From Serratia sp. M24T3 (GTDB lineage Bacteria > Pseudomonadota > Gammaproteobacteria > Enterobacterales > Enterobacteriaceae), in contig NZ_AJHJ01000008.1 in assembly GCF_000257645.1 (NCBI RefSeq), forward strand, positions 112,499 through 176,498: a DNA stretch of 64,000 bases, in the 5' to 3' direction. The position numbers were made by a program, and so were the translations under genes. Positions within the stretch are counted from its first letter, which is position 1; the number at the start of each line of letters is the position of its first letter. The notes under the pieces were generated by a model. The model searched no databases. It saw only the letters and a list, made by a program, of their open reading frames with translations, and was not told the origin of the DNA. This document shows, one piece after another, positions 50,554-60,171 of the stretch.

Positions 50554-52902
50554 TTAACGCCATTTAGCAATCGGGTTAACCAGCGTACCGGCGAATTTCA
50601 GATTCTCGGCCGGATCGGACAGGTTTATCATCTGCTGATTATTGGCTAATTGCAGGCGGTTAAGGCAGGAGCGGGTAAACTCCGGCGCGAACATATCGTA
50701 ACGGGCAAACTTGCCGGCAAATTGTGGATGCGCCTGCTGATATTCTTTCACACAGTTGGCTACGGCCTGCCAGAATTGCTCTTCCGGCAGAGTATCTGAC
50801 TCGTGCAAGATGGCGCTGATAAAGCGGAAAATGCAGTCGAATACGTCGGTAAAAATTGACAGGAGTTTGAGGTTTTCCGGTACGTCTACCGCCAGGCGCT
50901 GTACTTTTTCCGGCAACACGGCATCTGGATTCATCACCGCGATTTCTTCGCCGATATCTTTCATATAGGCGCTCACCGGAACATTATTCTCCAGCAGCAG
51001 GATCAGGTTTTCACCATGCGGCATAAACACCAAATCATGCTGATAGAAACAGTGCAGCAGCGGGCTGAGATAGCAGGTCAGGTAACGTTCAATCCACTGT
51101 TTCGCCGGTAAACCTGAATCGGCAATCAGCGCCGGTAATAGGGGTTGCTGATGATGATCCACGTGCAGGAACGAGGCCATAGTCATCAGGCGCTGATTAG
51201 GCTGCAAACTGGCTACAGGATTGTCGCGCCACAGCGCAGCGAACATTTTTTTGTAGGCGGAATCGCCCTGAATGGCTTTTTCGTAATAACGGTTGTGATA
51301 CCCCACGGCCGCAACTTCACGAAGAATGCGGAAGTCACAACGCTGTAGCCAGCCATCTTTTTTTACCAGTTCTTCGAGCCATTGGTTAATCGCCGGCGTG
51401 GTCGCCATATAGTAAGGCGAAAGGCCGCGCATAAAGCCCATATTCAGCACTGAAAGCGCCGTTTTCACATAACGTTTATTTGGCTGGCTGCGATTGAAAA
51501 AGGTACGAATCGACTGCTGAGCCTGATACTGATCGTCGCCCGTGCCGAGATAAACAATATCTTTATTGGCGATATCTGCGGCAAATACGGTCAGTAGCTT
51601 GTTTTGCCACTGCCAGGGATGAACCGGCATAAAAATGTAGTCATCGATTGGCAGGCCTTTTTCGACCAGCAGGGCATTAAAATGATCCACCGTCGGCTGC
51701 CCCAACTCGTCGTGCATCAGTTGCTCATATTCCAGGTCGCTGAGACTTGAGAAATGAGCATTACGCAGGTGGACGGCGACCCAGACCAGATTGATCGGTG
51801 TCGCGGCTTCCGGGGCATAAGCCAGATAATCGCGGGCATCGAAGCCAATGCGCCCATTGTTGGCCACAAAGCACGGATGTCCTTCAGTCATTGAGGATTC
51901 AACGGTTTGAAAATCCGCATTCACCAAAGCCTGGCTGTCAGGGTTATTTTTCTGCAATTTGAATACGCTACTGCACAGCGTGCTGCTTATTTCTTCCATG
52001 TAGGTCGCTAATAACGCCTGCGGAATACCAATCTGCTGGTTAAATTCAACAATAAACTGTAAAGCATCCAGCGTCAGTGGATGACCGTTTTCCTGTTTGA
52101 TAAGCGAACCTGCGTCAATCTCCCAGTGGTCCAGCGCCAGCCTTTTTGCCTTGAACTGATAAACGGCTTCCCCGCCCGGAACGGCAAGAGAATAGAAATT
52201 GTTGTCGGATTGGGTTGGGGTAACGATTTTCTCGTGAGCGAATTCTGCAATCGCTTTGCGGATCAGCAAGCGATTGGCCTGCGCCCAGTTATCACCCGAG
52301 AGGTGGGTTCCGGTCAGTAAAGGCGTTGTATGATTCATATTCAGCGATTCCTTCGTTAAAGCTTGTTGATAATCTTCACGCTGGCAAAAGGCCAGCCAGG
52401 CAGTTTTGTGCCCCATATCAATGGTTTGTTGATAGCGGAAACCCGCACGCTTGTTCAGCGGATGAATTTTGTTATTACGCACGTCCGGCTCGACGACGAC
52501 CCGCCCCACCTGTGGCTGGCTAAACATGTAGTCCATCACCACGGTGAAGACCTGCCAGCTGAACTGCTTGACCGGTTTGTTGGCCGGAGCAATCAGAATG
52601 TGCATGCCGTAATCGTCAGGTTGTGCGGCGTAGAATTTACCGACGTCATCTTCGCTTGCCCGGTAAAATTCCATCAGGAAGACCGGCTTTCCATCGCAGC
52701 AGCCAATCATCACTGCCTGCGGATTTTTCGCCGCCAGCTGTTGATAAAAGGCGGCAACCTGCTCAAGACTGTCGTTTTGCATCCCCCAGAAACGGGCATA
52801 GTCGCGGGTGACCCAACTGTGGATCAGCGAAGCATCATCTGCGCACATTGGACGGAGAGAAAAATCACCCGCAGGGCGTGTGGTACGAAAAATAGCAGAC
52901 AT
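50554..52902 (-). CDS. dfoC: DfoC: acyltransferase-NIS synthetase fusion (desferrioxamine)
   Basis: 782-residue fused enzyme. Residues 1-185 are an IucB-like GNAT acyltransferase (FSLRPMCADDASLIHSWVTR, VVEPDVRNNKIHPLNKRAGF) that would add succinyl-CoA to N-hydroxycadaverine. Residues 200-780 are an IucA/IucC NIS synthetase (GHPCFVANNGRIGFDARDYL, FMPVHPWQWQ, KTALSVLNMGFMRGLSPYYM, then FMPHGENLILLLENNVP) that condenses the units with ATP. The same fusion is known as DfoC of Erwinia and Pantoea. ATG 52902 follows GGAG seven bases upstream and begins one base after the dfoA stop, so translation is coupled. The predicted product is desferrioxamine E/G or a close relative. Confidence 0.9.
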   Translation of the reverse strand: MSAIFRTTRPAGDFSLRPMCADDASLIHSWVTRDYARFWGMQNDSLEQVAAFYQQLAAKNPQAVMIGCCDGKPVFLMEFYRASEDDVGKFYAAQPDDYGMHILIAPANKPVKQFSWQVFTVVMDYMFSQPQVGRVVVEPDVRNNKIHPLNKRAGFRYQQTIDMGHKTAWLAFCQREDYQQALTKESLNMNHTTPLLTGTHLSGDNWAQANRLLIRKAIAEFAHEKIVTPTQSDNNFYSLAVPGGEAVYQFKAKRLALDHWEIDAGSLIKQENGHPLTLDALQFIVEFNQQIGIPQALLATYMEEISSTLCSSVFKLQKNNPDSQALVNADFQTVESSMTEGHPCFVANNGRIGFDARDYLAYAPEAATPINLVWVAVHLRNAHFSSLSDLEYEQLMHDELGQPTVDHFNALLVEKGLPIDDYIFMPVHPWQWQNKLLTVFAADIANKDIVYLGTGDDQYQAQQSIRTFFNRSQPNKRYVKTALSVLNMGFMRGLSPYYMATTPAINQWLEELVKKDGWLQRCDFRILREVAAVGYHNRYYEKAIQGDSAYKKMFAALWRDNPVASLQPNQRLMTMASFLHVDHHQQPLLPALIADSGLPAKQWIERYLTCYLSPLLHCFYQHDLVFMPHGENLILLLENNVPVSAYMKDIGEEIAVMNPDAVLPEKVQRLAVDVPENLKLLSIFTDVFDCIFRFISAILHESDTLPEEQFWQAVANCVKEYQQAHPQFAGKFARYDMFAPEFTRSCLNRLQLANNQQMINLSDPAENLKFAGTLVNPIAKWR

Positions 52903-52903
52903 A

Positions 52904-54196
52904 TCAGCGCTCCGACTGTGACGGGAAGGTCTGGAAAGCAATCTGACGCTCGACCGGATAAACTTCCCGGCCAGTCAGTTCGCGCAGCAATACCGAGTTG
53001 CGGTAGCAGGCCATCCCCAAGTCCGGGGTAACAAAACCGTGAGTATGCAGTTCGGCGTTTTGCACAAAGACTTGGTTGTGATGATCGATGCTGTAATTAC
53101 GTTGCACGTCGTAGCGGCCTTTTTCATCCCAGCGCAGGCGGTGGGTGATCCCTTCGATAAACATCGGTGGGCGATACTGATAGCCGGTTGCCATTACCAA
53201 CCCTTCGCTACGGCGGGTAAAGGCGCGATCCTGTTCCTGCTGATGCAGCGACAGTTCGAATTCACCCTCTGGCAACCATTTCATATCGGTCAACTCAGAG
53301 TGAGTAAACAAGTTGACGTCAAGTTTGCCGTCGAGTTCTTTGACATACATCAGGTCGTAGATGTCATTGATCAGGCTGCTATTAATGCCTTTATAAAGAT
53401 TTTTATGGCGCGCATTTAGCTCATCGCGTTTGGCTGGCGGCAGATTGTGAAAATAATCGACCCACTCCGGCGAGGTCATTTCCAGAGTCAGCTTGGAATA
53501 TTCCAGCGGGTAGAAACGCGGGGCGCGAGTGACCCAGTTCAGCTGATAGCCAAAACGGTCGATATCCGACAGCAGATCGTAATAGATTTCGGCTGCACTC
53601 TGTCCGCTGCCCAACACGGTTATTGATTTTTTCTGCTGCAGCTTTTCTTTATTGACCAGGTATTCGCTGGAGTGAGTCATACGATCGCGATAGGGGCGAC
53701 TACAGGCTGGCATCCAGGCAGCCGGACCCGTGCCCAGGATCAGATGACGTCCCAGCCATTCCTGTATTTTACCGTTTACCGTATCCACGGCACGCACGCG
53801 ATAGCACTGTAAGCTCTCGTCGTAATTGACGTACTCGACACAGGTATTCCAGCGCAGATTACTCAGTTGGGAACAGGCCCACTGGCAATACTGGTTATAC
53901 TCTTTACGCATCAGGAAAAAATCTTCGCGAATGTAAAAAGAGTACAGTTTTCCCTTCTGCTTCATATAGTTCAGCAGGCTATAGGGACTGGTTGGATCGG
54001 CGAGAGTCACTAAGTCAGCCATAAATGGCGTCTGCAAATGCGCGCTTTCCAGCATCATGCCGGTATGCCAGTCGAAGCCGGGATTTTGGTCGAGAAACAC
54101 GCCGCTCAGACCTTCAACCGGCTCGCTCAGGCAGGCCAGGCCCAGATTGAATGGGCCAATGCCAATACCGATAAAATCATAGATGTTGTTATTCAT
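52904..54196 (-). CDS. dfoA: DfoA: cadaverine N-monooxygenase
   Basis: 430-residue flavin monooxygenase of the lysine/ornithine N-hydroxylase family. The FAD motif is IGIGIGPFNLGLACLSEPVE (residues 9-28), the NADPH motif VLGSGQSAAEIYYDLL (about 213-228), and the substrate-side ATGYQYRPP near residue 365. In the desferrioxamine pathway it hydroxylates one amine of cadaverine. MNNNIYDF from ATG 54196 fits the family N-terminus; the frame stays open upstream into dfoJ but without similarity. It lies 10 bases after dfoJ and one base before dfoC, the middle of a tight three-gene operon. Confidence 0.91.
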   Translation of the reverse strand: MNNNIYDFIGIGIGPFNLGLACLSEPVEGLSGVFLDQNPGFDWHTGMMLESAHLQTPFMADLVTLADPTSPYSLLNYMKQKGKLYSFYIREDFFLMRKEYNQYCQWACSQLSNLRWNTCVEYVNYDESLQCYRVRAVDTVNGKIQEWLGRHLILGTGPAAWMPACSRPYRDRMTHSSEYLVNKEKLQQKKSITVLGSGQSAAEIYYDLLSDIDRFGYQLNWVTRAPRFYPLEYSKLTLEMTSPEWVDYFHNLPPAKRDELNARHKNLYKGINSSLINDIYDLMYVKELDGKLDVNLFTHSELTDMKWLPEGEFELSLHQQEQDRAFTRRSEGLVMATGYQYRPPMFIEGITHRLRWDEKGRYDVQRNYSIDHHNQVFVQNAELHTHGFVTPDLGMACYRNSVLLRELTGREVYPVERQIAFQTFPSQSER

Positions 54197-54206
54197 GACA
54201 GAGTTC

Positions 54207-55748
54207 TCATTGGTTAGCCGCGTTAAGCGCAGAGTCGCGCACGAGTTCACGGCCGTAATGCACAATCAGAGCAATGACATCTTCGATGTCTGCCGCCGTG
54301 GTGGTTGGATTCAGGAAGGTAAATTTCAGATACTGGCGACCGTTGACCTTGGTGCCAGCAATGACTGCATTGCCCGAGCGGAACAGCGCTTTGCGAATAT
54401 TGGCATTAATGTCGTCGACAAGGGTTTCATTCATACCCTGACGCGGCACATAACGGAAAATCTGGGTGGTTAGTTCAGGCGCATGCAACACCTCGATTGC
54501 CGGATGCACTTTCAGCAACTGATGGGCCGCCTGAGTCAACGCGATGATGCTGTCAAAAGCATCGCCCAGCGCCGCAGGGCCCATGATACGCAAGGTTAGC
54601 CACATTTTTAGCGCATCAAAACGGCGGGTAGTCTGAATGCTTTTATTGACCAGATTGGGTGTCCCTTCCTGCTGCGCGCTAAGCGGGTTTAGATAATCCG
54701 CATGATGAGTCACGTGGCTCAGATTCTGCTTTTCACGCACGAAGAAGGCACCGCAGCTAACGGTCTGGAAAAATGATTTGTGATAATCCACGGTGACAGA
54801 ATCGGCTTTTTCAATGCCGGAAAGGCGCTGGCGATGATTTTCCGAGACCAGCAATCCGCAGCCGTAAGCCGCATCGACGTGCATCCACAGGCCGTAATGC
54901 CGACAAAGTTTAGAGATATCCTGCAGCGGATCGATGCTGCCAAAATCGGTAGTGCCGCTGGTGGCCACGATGGCAATCGGGATAAGCCCCTCGTGAAGGC
55001 ATTGCTGAATCTCCTGCTCGAGCAGGCGGGCATCCATGCGATAGTGCTCGTCGCAGTCCACCGGGATCACCGCGTCATAGCCGAGTCCCAGGATTGCCAT
55101 CGATTTCTGAATGCTGAAGTGGCTCAGTTTAGAGGTGAAAACGCGCCACTTTGCGGCATCCTGCGGGAGTCCGCGATGTTTGATCAAATGTCCTGGATGA
55201 TGAGCTGCGCACCAGCTATCACGCGCCAATAGCATAGCCATCAGGTTGGACTGCGTGCCACCGCTGGTAAAAATCCCATCGGAAGAAGCGGGCAAGCCGA
55301 TGCGGCCAAGGGTCCAGTCAATTACCTTTTGCTCAATCAGCGTGCCGCCAGCGCTCTGATCCCAGGTATCTACCGAACTGTTGACCGCCGCCATGATTTG
55401 CTCGGCCAGCAGGGAAGGGAGCACTACTGGGCAATTCAAATGGGCGACATATTTAGGATGGTGAAACCAGACGGCGTCTCGCAGATAGAGGTCTTTAAGC
55501 TCATCAAGAGCCGCTTCGTTGCTGCCAAGTGGCTGGTCAAGATTTACCTCACTAAATTTAGGTGCAAGTTCATGAGGAAGAATGCCGCTGAAAGGTTTTT
55601 CAACGTTTTTCATCGTATTGGTCATCAGTGCCAACGCTTCTTGCGTTTGCCGGGCCCACGCAGAAAGCTGGCGATCGTTGAAAATATAATCCTGAGAACC
55701 GGCAGCGCTTTGAGTTGGCTCCAGCTGAGTTGGCGAACGTAAGGCCAT
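54207..55748 (-). CDS. dfoJ: DfoJ: PLP-dependent lysine decarboxylase
   Basis: 513-residue group II pyridoxal-phosphate decarboxylase. The cofactor Lys is in VTVDYHKSFFQTVSCGAFFV (about residue 323). The PLP-stacking and Asp residues are in LWMHVDAAYGCGLL, and FTSGGTQSNLMAMLLARDS is a family signature. First gene of the dfoJAC operon: it supplies cadaverine from lysine. AAAGGAAAAGAAT precedes ATG. Fur-like sites lie about 200-245 bp upstream, so expression should rise under iron starvation. The alternative reading, diaminobutyrate or glutamate decarboxylase, is less likely given the neighbours. Confidence 0.91.
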   Translation of the reverse strand: MALRSPTQLEPTQSAAGSQDYIFNDRQLSAWARQTQEALALMTNTMKNVEKPFSGILPHELAPKFSEVNLDQPLGSNEAALDELKDLYLRDAVWFHHPKYVAHLNCPVVLPSLLAEQIMAAVNSSVDTWDQSAGGTLIEQKVIDWTLGRIGLPASSDGIFTSGGTQSNLMAMLLARDSWCAAHHPGHLIKHRGLPQDAAKWRVFTSKLSHFSIQKSMAILGLGYDAVIPVDCDEHYRMDARLLEQEIQQCLHEGLIPIAIVATSGTTDFGSIDPLQDISKLCRHYGLWMHVDAAYGCGLLVSENHRQRLSGIEKADSVTVDYHKSFFQTVSCGAFFVREKQNLSHVTHHADYLNPLSAQQEGTPNLVNKSIQTTRRFDALKMWLTLRIMGPAALGDAFDSIIALTQAAHQLLKVHPAIEVLHAPELTTQIFRYVPRQGMNETLVDDINANIRKALFRSGNAVIAGTKVNGRQYLKFTFLNPTTTAADIEDVIALIVHYGRELVRDSALNAANQ

Positions 55749-55950
55749 ATTCTTTTCCTTTGTTTAAGACGTAGAAAGCCCTGCCGCCATTTGAAAATGA
55801 CAGCGTTAAACCCCTGACGAAGAATCTATAGTTCAGGGTTACTAATGCTTTTGCGGAGAGGTAAACACCTCAGAAACTCGAATATCTAAGTTTTTTAACG
55901 GATCAGAACAATAACCACTCCTTTCTGTGTGGATTATCAGGGCTATAAGA

Positions 55951-55993
55951 ACCAATGATATTGAGAATCAGATTATAAATAACAATCATTATC
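55951..55993 (-). promoter_or_regulatory. Tandem Fur-like boxes upstream of dfoJ
   Basis: ATAAATAACAATCATTATC (55975-55993) matches the Fur consensus GATAATGATAATCATTATC at 14 of 19 positions, ten of them consecutive. ACCAATGATATTGAGAATC (55951-55969) matches at about 12. The pair fits iron-dependent repression of the siderophore operon. Confidence 0.72.
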
Positions 55994-56045
55994 ATTCAAT
56001 GAGATTAATGTGAAATTTTGTTATAAGTTTTGTTAATGCTTAAAC

Positions 56046-56061
56046 TGTGATGTTGATCACG
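56046..56061. promoter_or_regulatory. CRP-like site between dfoJ and kdgM
   Basis: TGTGA tgttga TCACG, one change from the CRP core TGTGA-N6-TCACA. It is 298 bp upstream of dfoJ and downstream of kdgM, too far for a simple activator, so its target is unclear. The rest of the 487-base gap (55749-56235) shows only the Fur-like sites. Confidence 0.4.
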
Positions 56062-56235
56062 AAACTAAGGTGAGATATTTGAAATGTAGTTAAGATTTGG
56101 TTAAAGAGGGGAAGGCTATGATAGGAAAAGGTTATAGAGGGGAAAATAGTTACCCATGCAAATTTCTATAATCATCATTTCTTATCAAGGCCTATATTGA
56201 GATTTAATCACTATTTAATGGTAGGTTTGCTGATT

Positions 56236-56913
56236 TTAGAAAGCATATTGAATGCCCACACGGAAACGGGTCTGTCTGTCGTGTGATGTTGAGTTAACAG
56301 ACACGTTGCCAATTTCGGCAAAAGGCGTCCAGTGTTTGGTAAGGTTATAGGCCAATTTAAGATCTTCTTCATAATCCCATCGAGCATTGTCAAAAAGAAT
56401 TTTATTGCTGTGCCTATAAATATAATTATATTCCAAACGCCAATTGTTGAGCCGATAACCCAACCAGATTTCTCCACGATTAGTTTTCTTACTACTCGTG
56501 TCATTACTGTAACGTGTTTCCTCGTAGCGATAGCGTGTATTGAAATAAACTCCGTTAGAGAATGTATATCCTGCACTTAAGGACGGTTTATAGATATTAT
56601 TACCAGTATTAGACTCAACGGCAAAGCCGGGCTGCAAAAATAAAGCAGGTGTGACTTTATATTGATAGGTTAGCGTCGTTTCTGTGCCATTACCCACCAT
56701 CTTATCAAATGGTCGATTAGGGTTTTTATCTCCTGACCGCCATTTGTCTTCAAACGAAATACCAATGCCATTATCAAAACGATGCGACAGTAATATTCTA
56801 TCTTTTTGCTGTTTGCTGTCATCAAGCCATTCATGGCGAAGATCTATGGTCAAAGCCTGGCTGCTTGTGCTGGACAGCAGCAGCCCGCAGAGCAGCAGCC
56901 TGTTAATTTTCAT
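56236..56913 (-). CDS. kdgM: KdgM-family oligogalacturonate porin
   Basis: 225-residue monomeric outer-membrane beta-barrel of the KdgM/NanC family. A signal peptide (MKINRLLLCGLLLSSTSSQA) is followed by LTIDLRHEWLDDSKQQKDRI, the family's first strand with the Asp/Arg-rich pore lining, then ISFEDKWRSGDKN, GEIWLGYRLNNWRLEYNYIY and the terminal GIQYAF with Phe at the end. The pore lets acidic oligogalacturonides from pectin breakdown enter the periplasm. It lies 68 bases downstream of pelX on the same strand and is probably co-transcribed. Confidence 0.9.
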   Translation of the reverse strand: MKINRLLLCGLLLSSTSSQALTIDLRHEWLDDSKQQKDRILLSHRFDNGIGISFEDKWRSGDKNPNRPFDKMVGNGTETTLTYQYKVTPALFLQPGFAVESNTGNNIYKPSLSAGYTFSNGVYFNTRYRYEETRYSNDTSSKKTNRGEIWLGYRLNNWRLEYNYIYRHSNKILFDNARWDYEEDLKLAYNLTKHWTPFAEIGNVSVNSTSHDRQTRFRVGIQYAF

Positions 56914-56981
56914 TATATGATTCCCAGAGACATTGAGGGTGTTGTTTTTTATTTAGATTCTTTACTTTAATAAAATGATAT

Positions 56982-59027
56982 TTATTTTTTAACAATAAAA
57001 TCATTTCCGCTGTAAATATTTCCGCTAACAATGTCACTAAGTTTACCTGCATCAGTGCGTAATGAGATATTCTCTTTAAAAATGCCCTGATGTTCGGCGG
57101 TTGTGTATGGAGAGGGGCGAAACAAGAAATTAAAACGTTTGTTATTGATTGATATATTATTCTCAACAACCAGAGCTCCTGGATTGAAATTATCCGTGAA
57201 GCCGTCCATGCCATTATTAATGGCCACGTTATTATGGATTACATGAGCCACGGGTAACCCTTCGCCACCGAGTTTAAAACCGTTGCTGCCGTTATGAACC
57301 GATAGACTATTTTCAATCGTGACAATTCCGTCAGGGCCGTCTTCGATTTTATTGAATAAATCGAATCCATCATCGATATTATCGTGAGAATAACAATTGA
57401 CGATTTTATTCCCTTCACCCACTCGCATTTTCACGGCAAACCCATCAGCATTTTTACGACCTGGATCCTGATTCCCCCATGACTCTGAATTGCTGATCAG
57501 GTTATGGCTGGCCCAAAGAGCTCGGCCGATGCCGTCAGGTGAAGAGACCCATATTCCGGTATCGTCGGCATTATGTGCTACAACGTGGTCAATTTGATTA
57601 TAACTGCCAGAAATATGAAAACTTTTTTGAGTAACGGCTATAGCTTTGATATCCCAATAGCTGGCGTCGAGATTTAGCCCATTGAATACCACATTATTAC
57701 CCTGCGGGCGCAGCAATTTAGGTTTTCCAGCAATGCCACTTGCTGTGGCCGGGATGGTGCTGGCGGGATAGGTACCCTCAGCCATCCACAGAGTTCCACC
57801 AGGGGCTAATAAATTGACTGCACTCGAAAAATCTAATGGATGCTGTTGCGAACCATCATTACTGGCTTCACCTTGTGGTGATGCATAAACAACATCTGGA
57901 TTATTAATCTGCGCCATTCGTAGTGGGAATTTTTTTGTCAGAGTTTTTCCGTTATCGGGAGTAAATATCACGTTAAGTTCCGCTGAGGGCTGTTGTAAAT
58001 GCACAGGCACAGCAATGACCTCACCGCTTCTGACCATTTTTGGAGCCAGCAAGTTCTCATCCCCCATTTTTATTTGCATCTTTCCATTTACATTGCTGCG
58101 CAGCTGGAAAATACCATCGCGCTTAGTGATAGCAGGCGAGGACATTAACTCAATATAAGGTTCTAGATTAGGGGGAATATAGGGCAGGGAAGGCTTTATA
58201 TCGGCTGGACTTAAGGTCAGTTTCGCATGATTAACGGTGATTTTAGCATTACGCGAAGCAAAAAATCCGACGTAATAACCGGTTTTGTCCAGCTGTGTAA
58301 CGATATCCGCGCCTTTTAGCATTTTACTTACCCACTGTCCGCTATTGTGCGAAGAATAAGCAGCCTCAAATCCAATGTTGGTTCGGATTAGCCTTAAAGA
58401 GAAATTTTGGGGTGTGGACAGCGGATGATAAGCTTCCCTCACGATCCCGATTCCGGTATTTCCCCAAGGGTGCTTGACTCCTTGCCGAGCGATCATTGCC
58501 ACCTCGGGCAGATTATTTCCTGTCTGCATTATACTGTTCATCACCATATTTGATGCCGCGGGTAATTCCTCAACACCTGGCTTGAGTATGGGTTCTCGCG
58601 CATTACCCAAAATATCGCGTACCAATAATCCGGCTCCCTCCTGACCGGCGGGTTTTGCCCCATTTTCAGGTCCAAATTGATTTAGCGTGATGTCAGCTTG
58701 TAGCTCAAAGTTTACGTTGGCCGGCAGTCGCGTATAAAAAAATGTCAAACCATCGTGGCTGTTACCAATTTTTCCACCACGGCTTTCTAATGTGAAAGGT
58801 GTATTGAGTCGAGTACCTGCTGCCGGGACAGTTTTTCCGTCTGCCAGCCGTGTCGCATTGGTGCCAATTTTTTTAGGAAGCACGTTGGTTGCAAAATTAA
58901 TATCTGTCGACTGACCGAAAGTAATGCTATGCCAAATCAGGTTAGCGGAATCGGATAGAGGAGCCGCCAATGTCTGTGCGCTAATCCCAACTGCCAGCGC
59001 CACAATAAGTATTTTACCTTGCCACAT
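56982..59027 (-). CDS. pelX: PelX-type exopolygalacturonate lyase (PL9)
   Basis: 681-residue secreted pectate lyase. A signal peptide (MWQGKILIVALAVGISAQTL, cut after LAA) precedes an N-terminal region of about 300 residues and a right-handed beta-helix with repeating NN/N-asparagine turns. Calcium and catalytic positions of family PL9 are recognisable: DDGFDLFNKIEDG (Asp cluster) and GSNGFKLGGEG (Lys base). Family members PelX/PelL act on polygalacturonate ends to release digalacturonate. ATG 59027 has AGGATGG upstream and gives a proper signal; the frame continues 85 codons upstream without signal or ribosome site. A KdgR box and a CRP site lie upstream. KdgM follows. Confidence 0.9.
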   Translation of the reverse strand: MWQGKILIVALAVGISAQTLAAPLSDSANLIWHSITFGQSTDINFATNVLPKKIGTNATRLADGKTVPAAGTRLNTPFTLESRGGKIGNSHDGLTFFYTRLPANVNFELQADITLNQFGPENGAKPAGQEGAGLLVRDILGNAREPILKPGVEELPAASNMVMNSIMQTGNNLPEVAMIARQGVKHPWGNTGIGIVREAYHPLSTPQNFSLRLIRTNIGFEAAYSSHNSGQWVSKMLKGADIVTQLDKTGYYVGFFASRNAKITVNHAKLTLSPADIKPSLPYIPPNLEPYIELMSSPAITKRDGIFQLRSNVNGKMQIKMGDENLLAPKMVRSGEVIAVPVHLQQPSAELNVIFTPDNGKTLTKKFPLRMAQINNPDVVYASPQGEASNDGSQQHPLDFSSAVNLLAPGGTLWMAEGTYPASTIPATASGIAGKPKLLRPQGNNVVFNGLNLDASYWDIKAIAVTQKSFHISGSYNQIDHVVAHNADDTGIWVSSPDGIGRALWASHNLISNSESWGNQDPGRKNADGFAVKMRVGEGNKIVNCYSHDNIDDGFDLFNKIEDGPDGIVTIENSLSVHNGSNGFKLGGEGLPVAHVIHNNVAINNGMDGFTDNFNPGALVVENNISINNKRFNFLFRPSPYTTAEHQGIFKENISLRTDAGKLSDIVSGNIYSGNDFIVKK

Positions 59028-59557
59028 ATCTGTATCCATCCTGAAAATAGTCGTTTCAAAAGTTGAATATTTCACACTTAAATTAAATTGAAATGATGTT
59101 TCACTTTTAAAGATATAGCATTTTATTTTTATAAATGGATGGAAATTAATGTGAATTACTTCACAATTGAAGGAGAGAGGGGACATTCTAGAGGAAGTTT
59201 TAACGGAGGCTTTGAGTAGAATTAGGCTCAACATTGTCAGGCAGCACCAACAGGTGTTTATTAAAGAGGTTATCTTTTTCAAACTGGCGCTTTCAAAAAT
59301 CAGCTCAAAACTCGCTGGACCGTGACTGGAAACTTTTAACCACCTGGCAGATTTGTCGAGCGGCGGCGGTTGCTCAGCGGCAACGGTAAGATACTCGGTT
59401 CTACGTGCGTAAATATCGTATTGATTAAGCTTTTTGTTTAAGTTAAAAAAGAAATGCTTGTTTCTTTCGGGTATCCATCAAGCTCATTTTCCTTCTATTC
59501 CTGAGCCCGCAGCTTGCACCTTTGGTGTACAGATTAACCTCATCAGGACTCATTAAT
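59028..59557. promoter_or_regulatory. pelX control region: KdgR box and CRP site
   Basis: TGAAATGATGTTTCA (59089-59103) fits the KdgR core TGAAA-YRnYR-TTTCA exactly, 62 bp upstream of pelX. TGTGAATTACTTCACA (59150-59165) is a perfect TGTGA-N6-TCACA CRP site 47 bp farther out. This arrangement is the classical one for pectinase genes, repressed by KdgR and activated by cAMP-CRP. From 59170 to 59557 nothing further was recognised. Confidence 0.85.
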
Positions 59558-60055
59558 ATGATCATTCGCTTATCCAAAGCGCTGCTGGTGTGTGCGATTG
59601 CGCTGCTTGCCACGCTGGTAGCTTTTGGCAATATTACGGATTACGGCTCTAACTATGCCTTTGTGCGCCATGTCTTTATGATGGATACCATTTTTCCTGA
59701 CGCTACAATCACCTACCGTTCAATACAGTCTCCCTGGCTGCATCAAGCCGGTTACATTGCCATTATCACGTTGGAAAGCCTGACTGCACTGCTGTGTTGG
59801 GTTGGCGGGCTGCGTCTGTTTTATGGTTTAAAACAATCTGCAGCGGTTTTCAACAGAACGAAAACAATGGCGGTGGCTGGCCTGACACTCGGTTTTCTGA
59901 CCTGGCAAGTCGGATTTATGTCAGTGGGCGGGGAATGGTTTGGCATGTGGATGTCACAACAATGGAACGGGGTGCCTAGTGCATTTCGTTTCTTTGTCAC
60001 CATTATTCTGGTGCTGATTTATTTGGTACAGCGCGACGTCGAACTGGACGAGTGA
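59558..60055 (+). CDS. DUF2165-family membrane protein
   Basis: 165-residue inner-membrane protein with four predicted helices: MIIRLSKALLVCAIALLATL (1-20), the long periplasmic loop FVRHVFMMDTIFPDATITYR, GYIAIITLESLTALLCWVGG (about 66-85), a third near 105-125 and a C-terminal one in FRFFVTIILVLIYLVQ. QWNGVPSAFRF and the FMMDTIFPD loop are typical of DUF2165, whose function is unknown. ATG 59558 with AGGA upstream is preferred to an upstream in-frame start without a ribosome site. Confidence 0.8.
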   Translation: MIIRLSKALLVCAIALLATLVAFGNITDYGSNYAFVRHVFMMDTIFPDATITYRSIQSPWLHQAGYIAIITLESLTALLCWVGGLRLFYGLKQSAAVFNRTKTMAVAGLTLGFLTWQVGFMSVGGEWFGMWMSQQWNGVPSAFRFFVTIILVLIYLVQRDVELDE

Positions 60056-60125
60056 AAGTGGAATCGGCCTGCGTTCTGGCACTCAACTCTGCCCGCTGAG
60101 GCTTCACCATAGCAGTGTTGCCGGT

Positions 60126-60147
60126 CAGGGCTGTAGGAGCAGCCCTG
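60126..60147. terminator. Stem-loop between convergent DUF2165 and yajD genes
   Basis: CAGGGCTG taggag CAGCCCTG, an 8-bp perfect GC-rich stem 70 bases after the DUF2165 stop. No T run, so probably a weak bidirectional terminator. Confidence 0.5.
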
Positions 60148-60171
60148 TACTGAAAGCGGATGTTTCTAATC

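Noticed and set aside
59030..59282. 85-codon N-terminal extension of the PelX frame
   Set aside because: It contains the KdgR and CRP sites, and the signal peptide begins at 59027.
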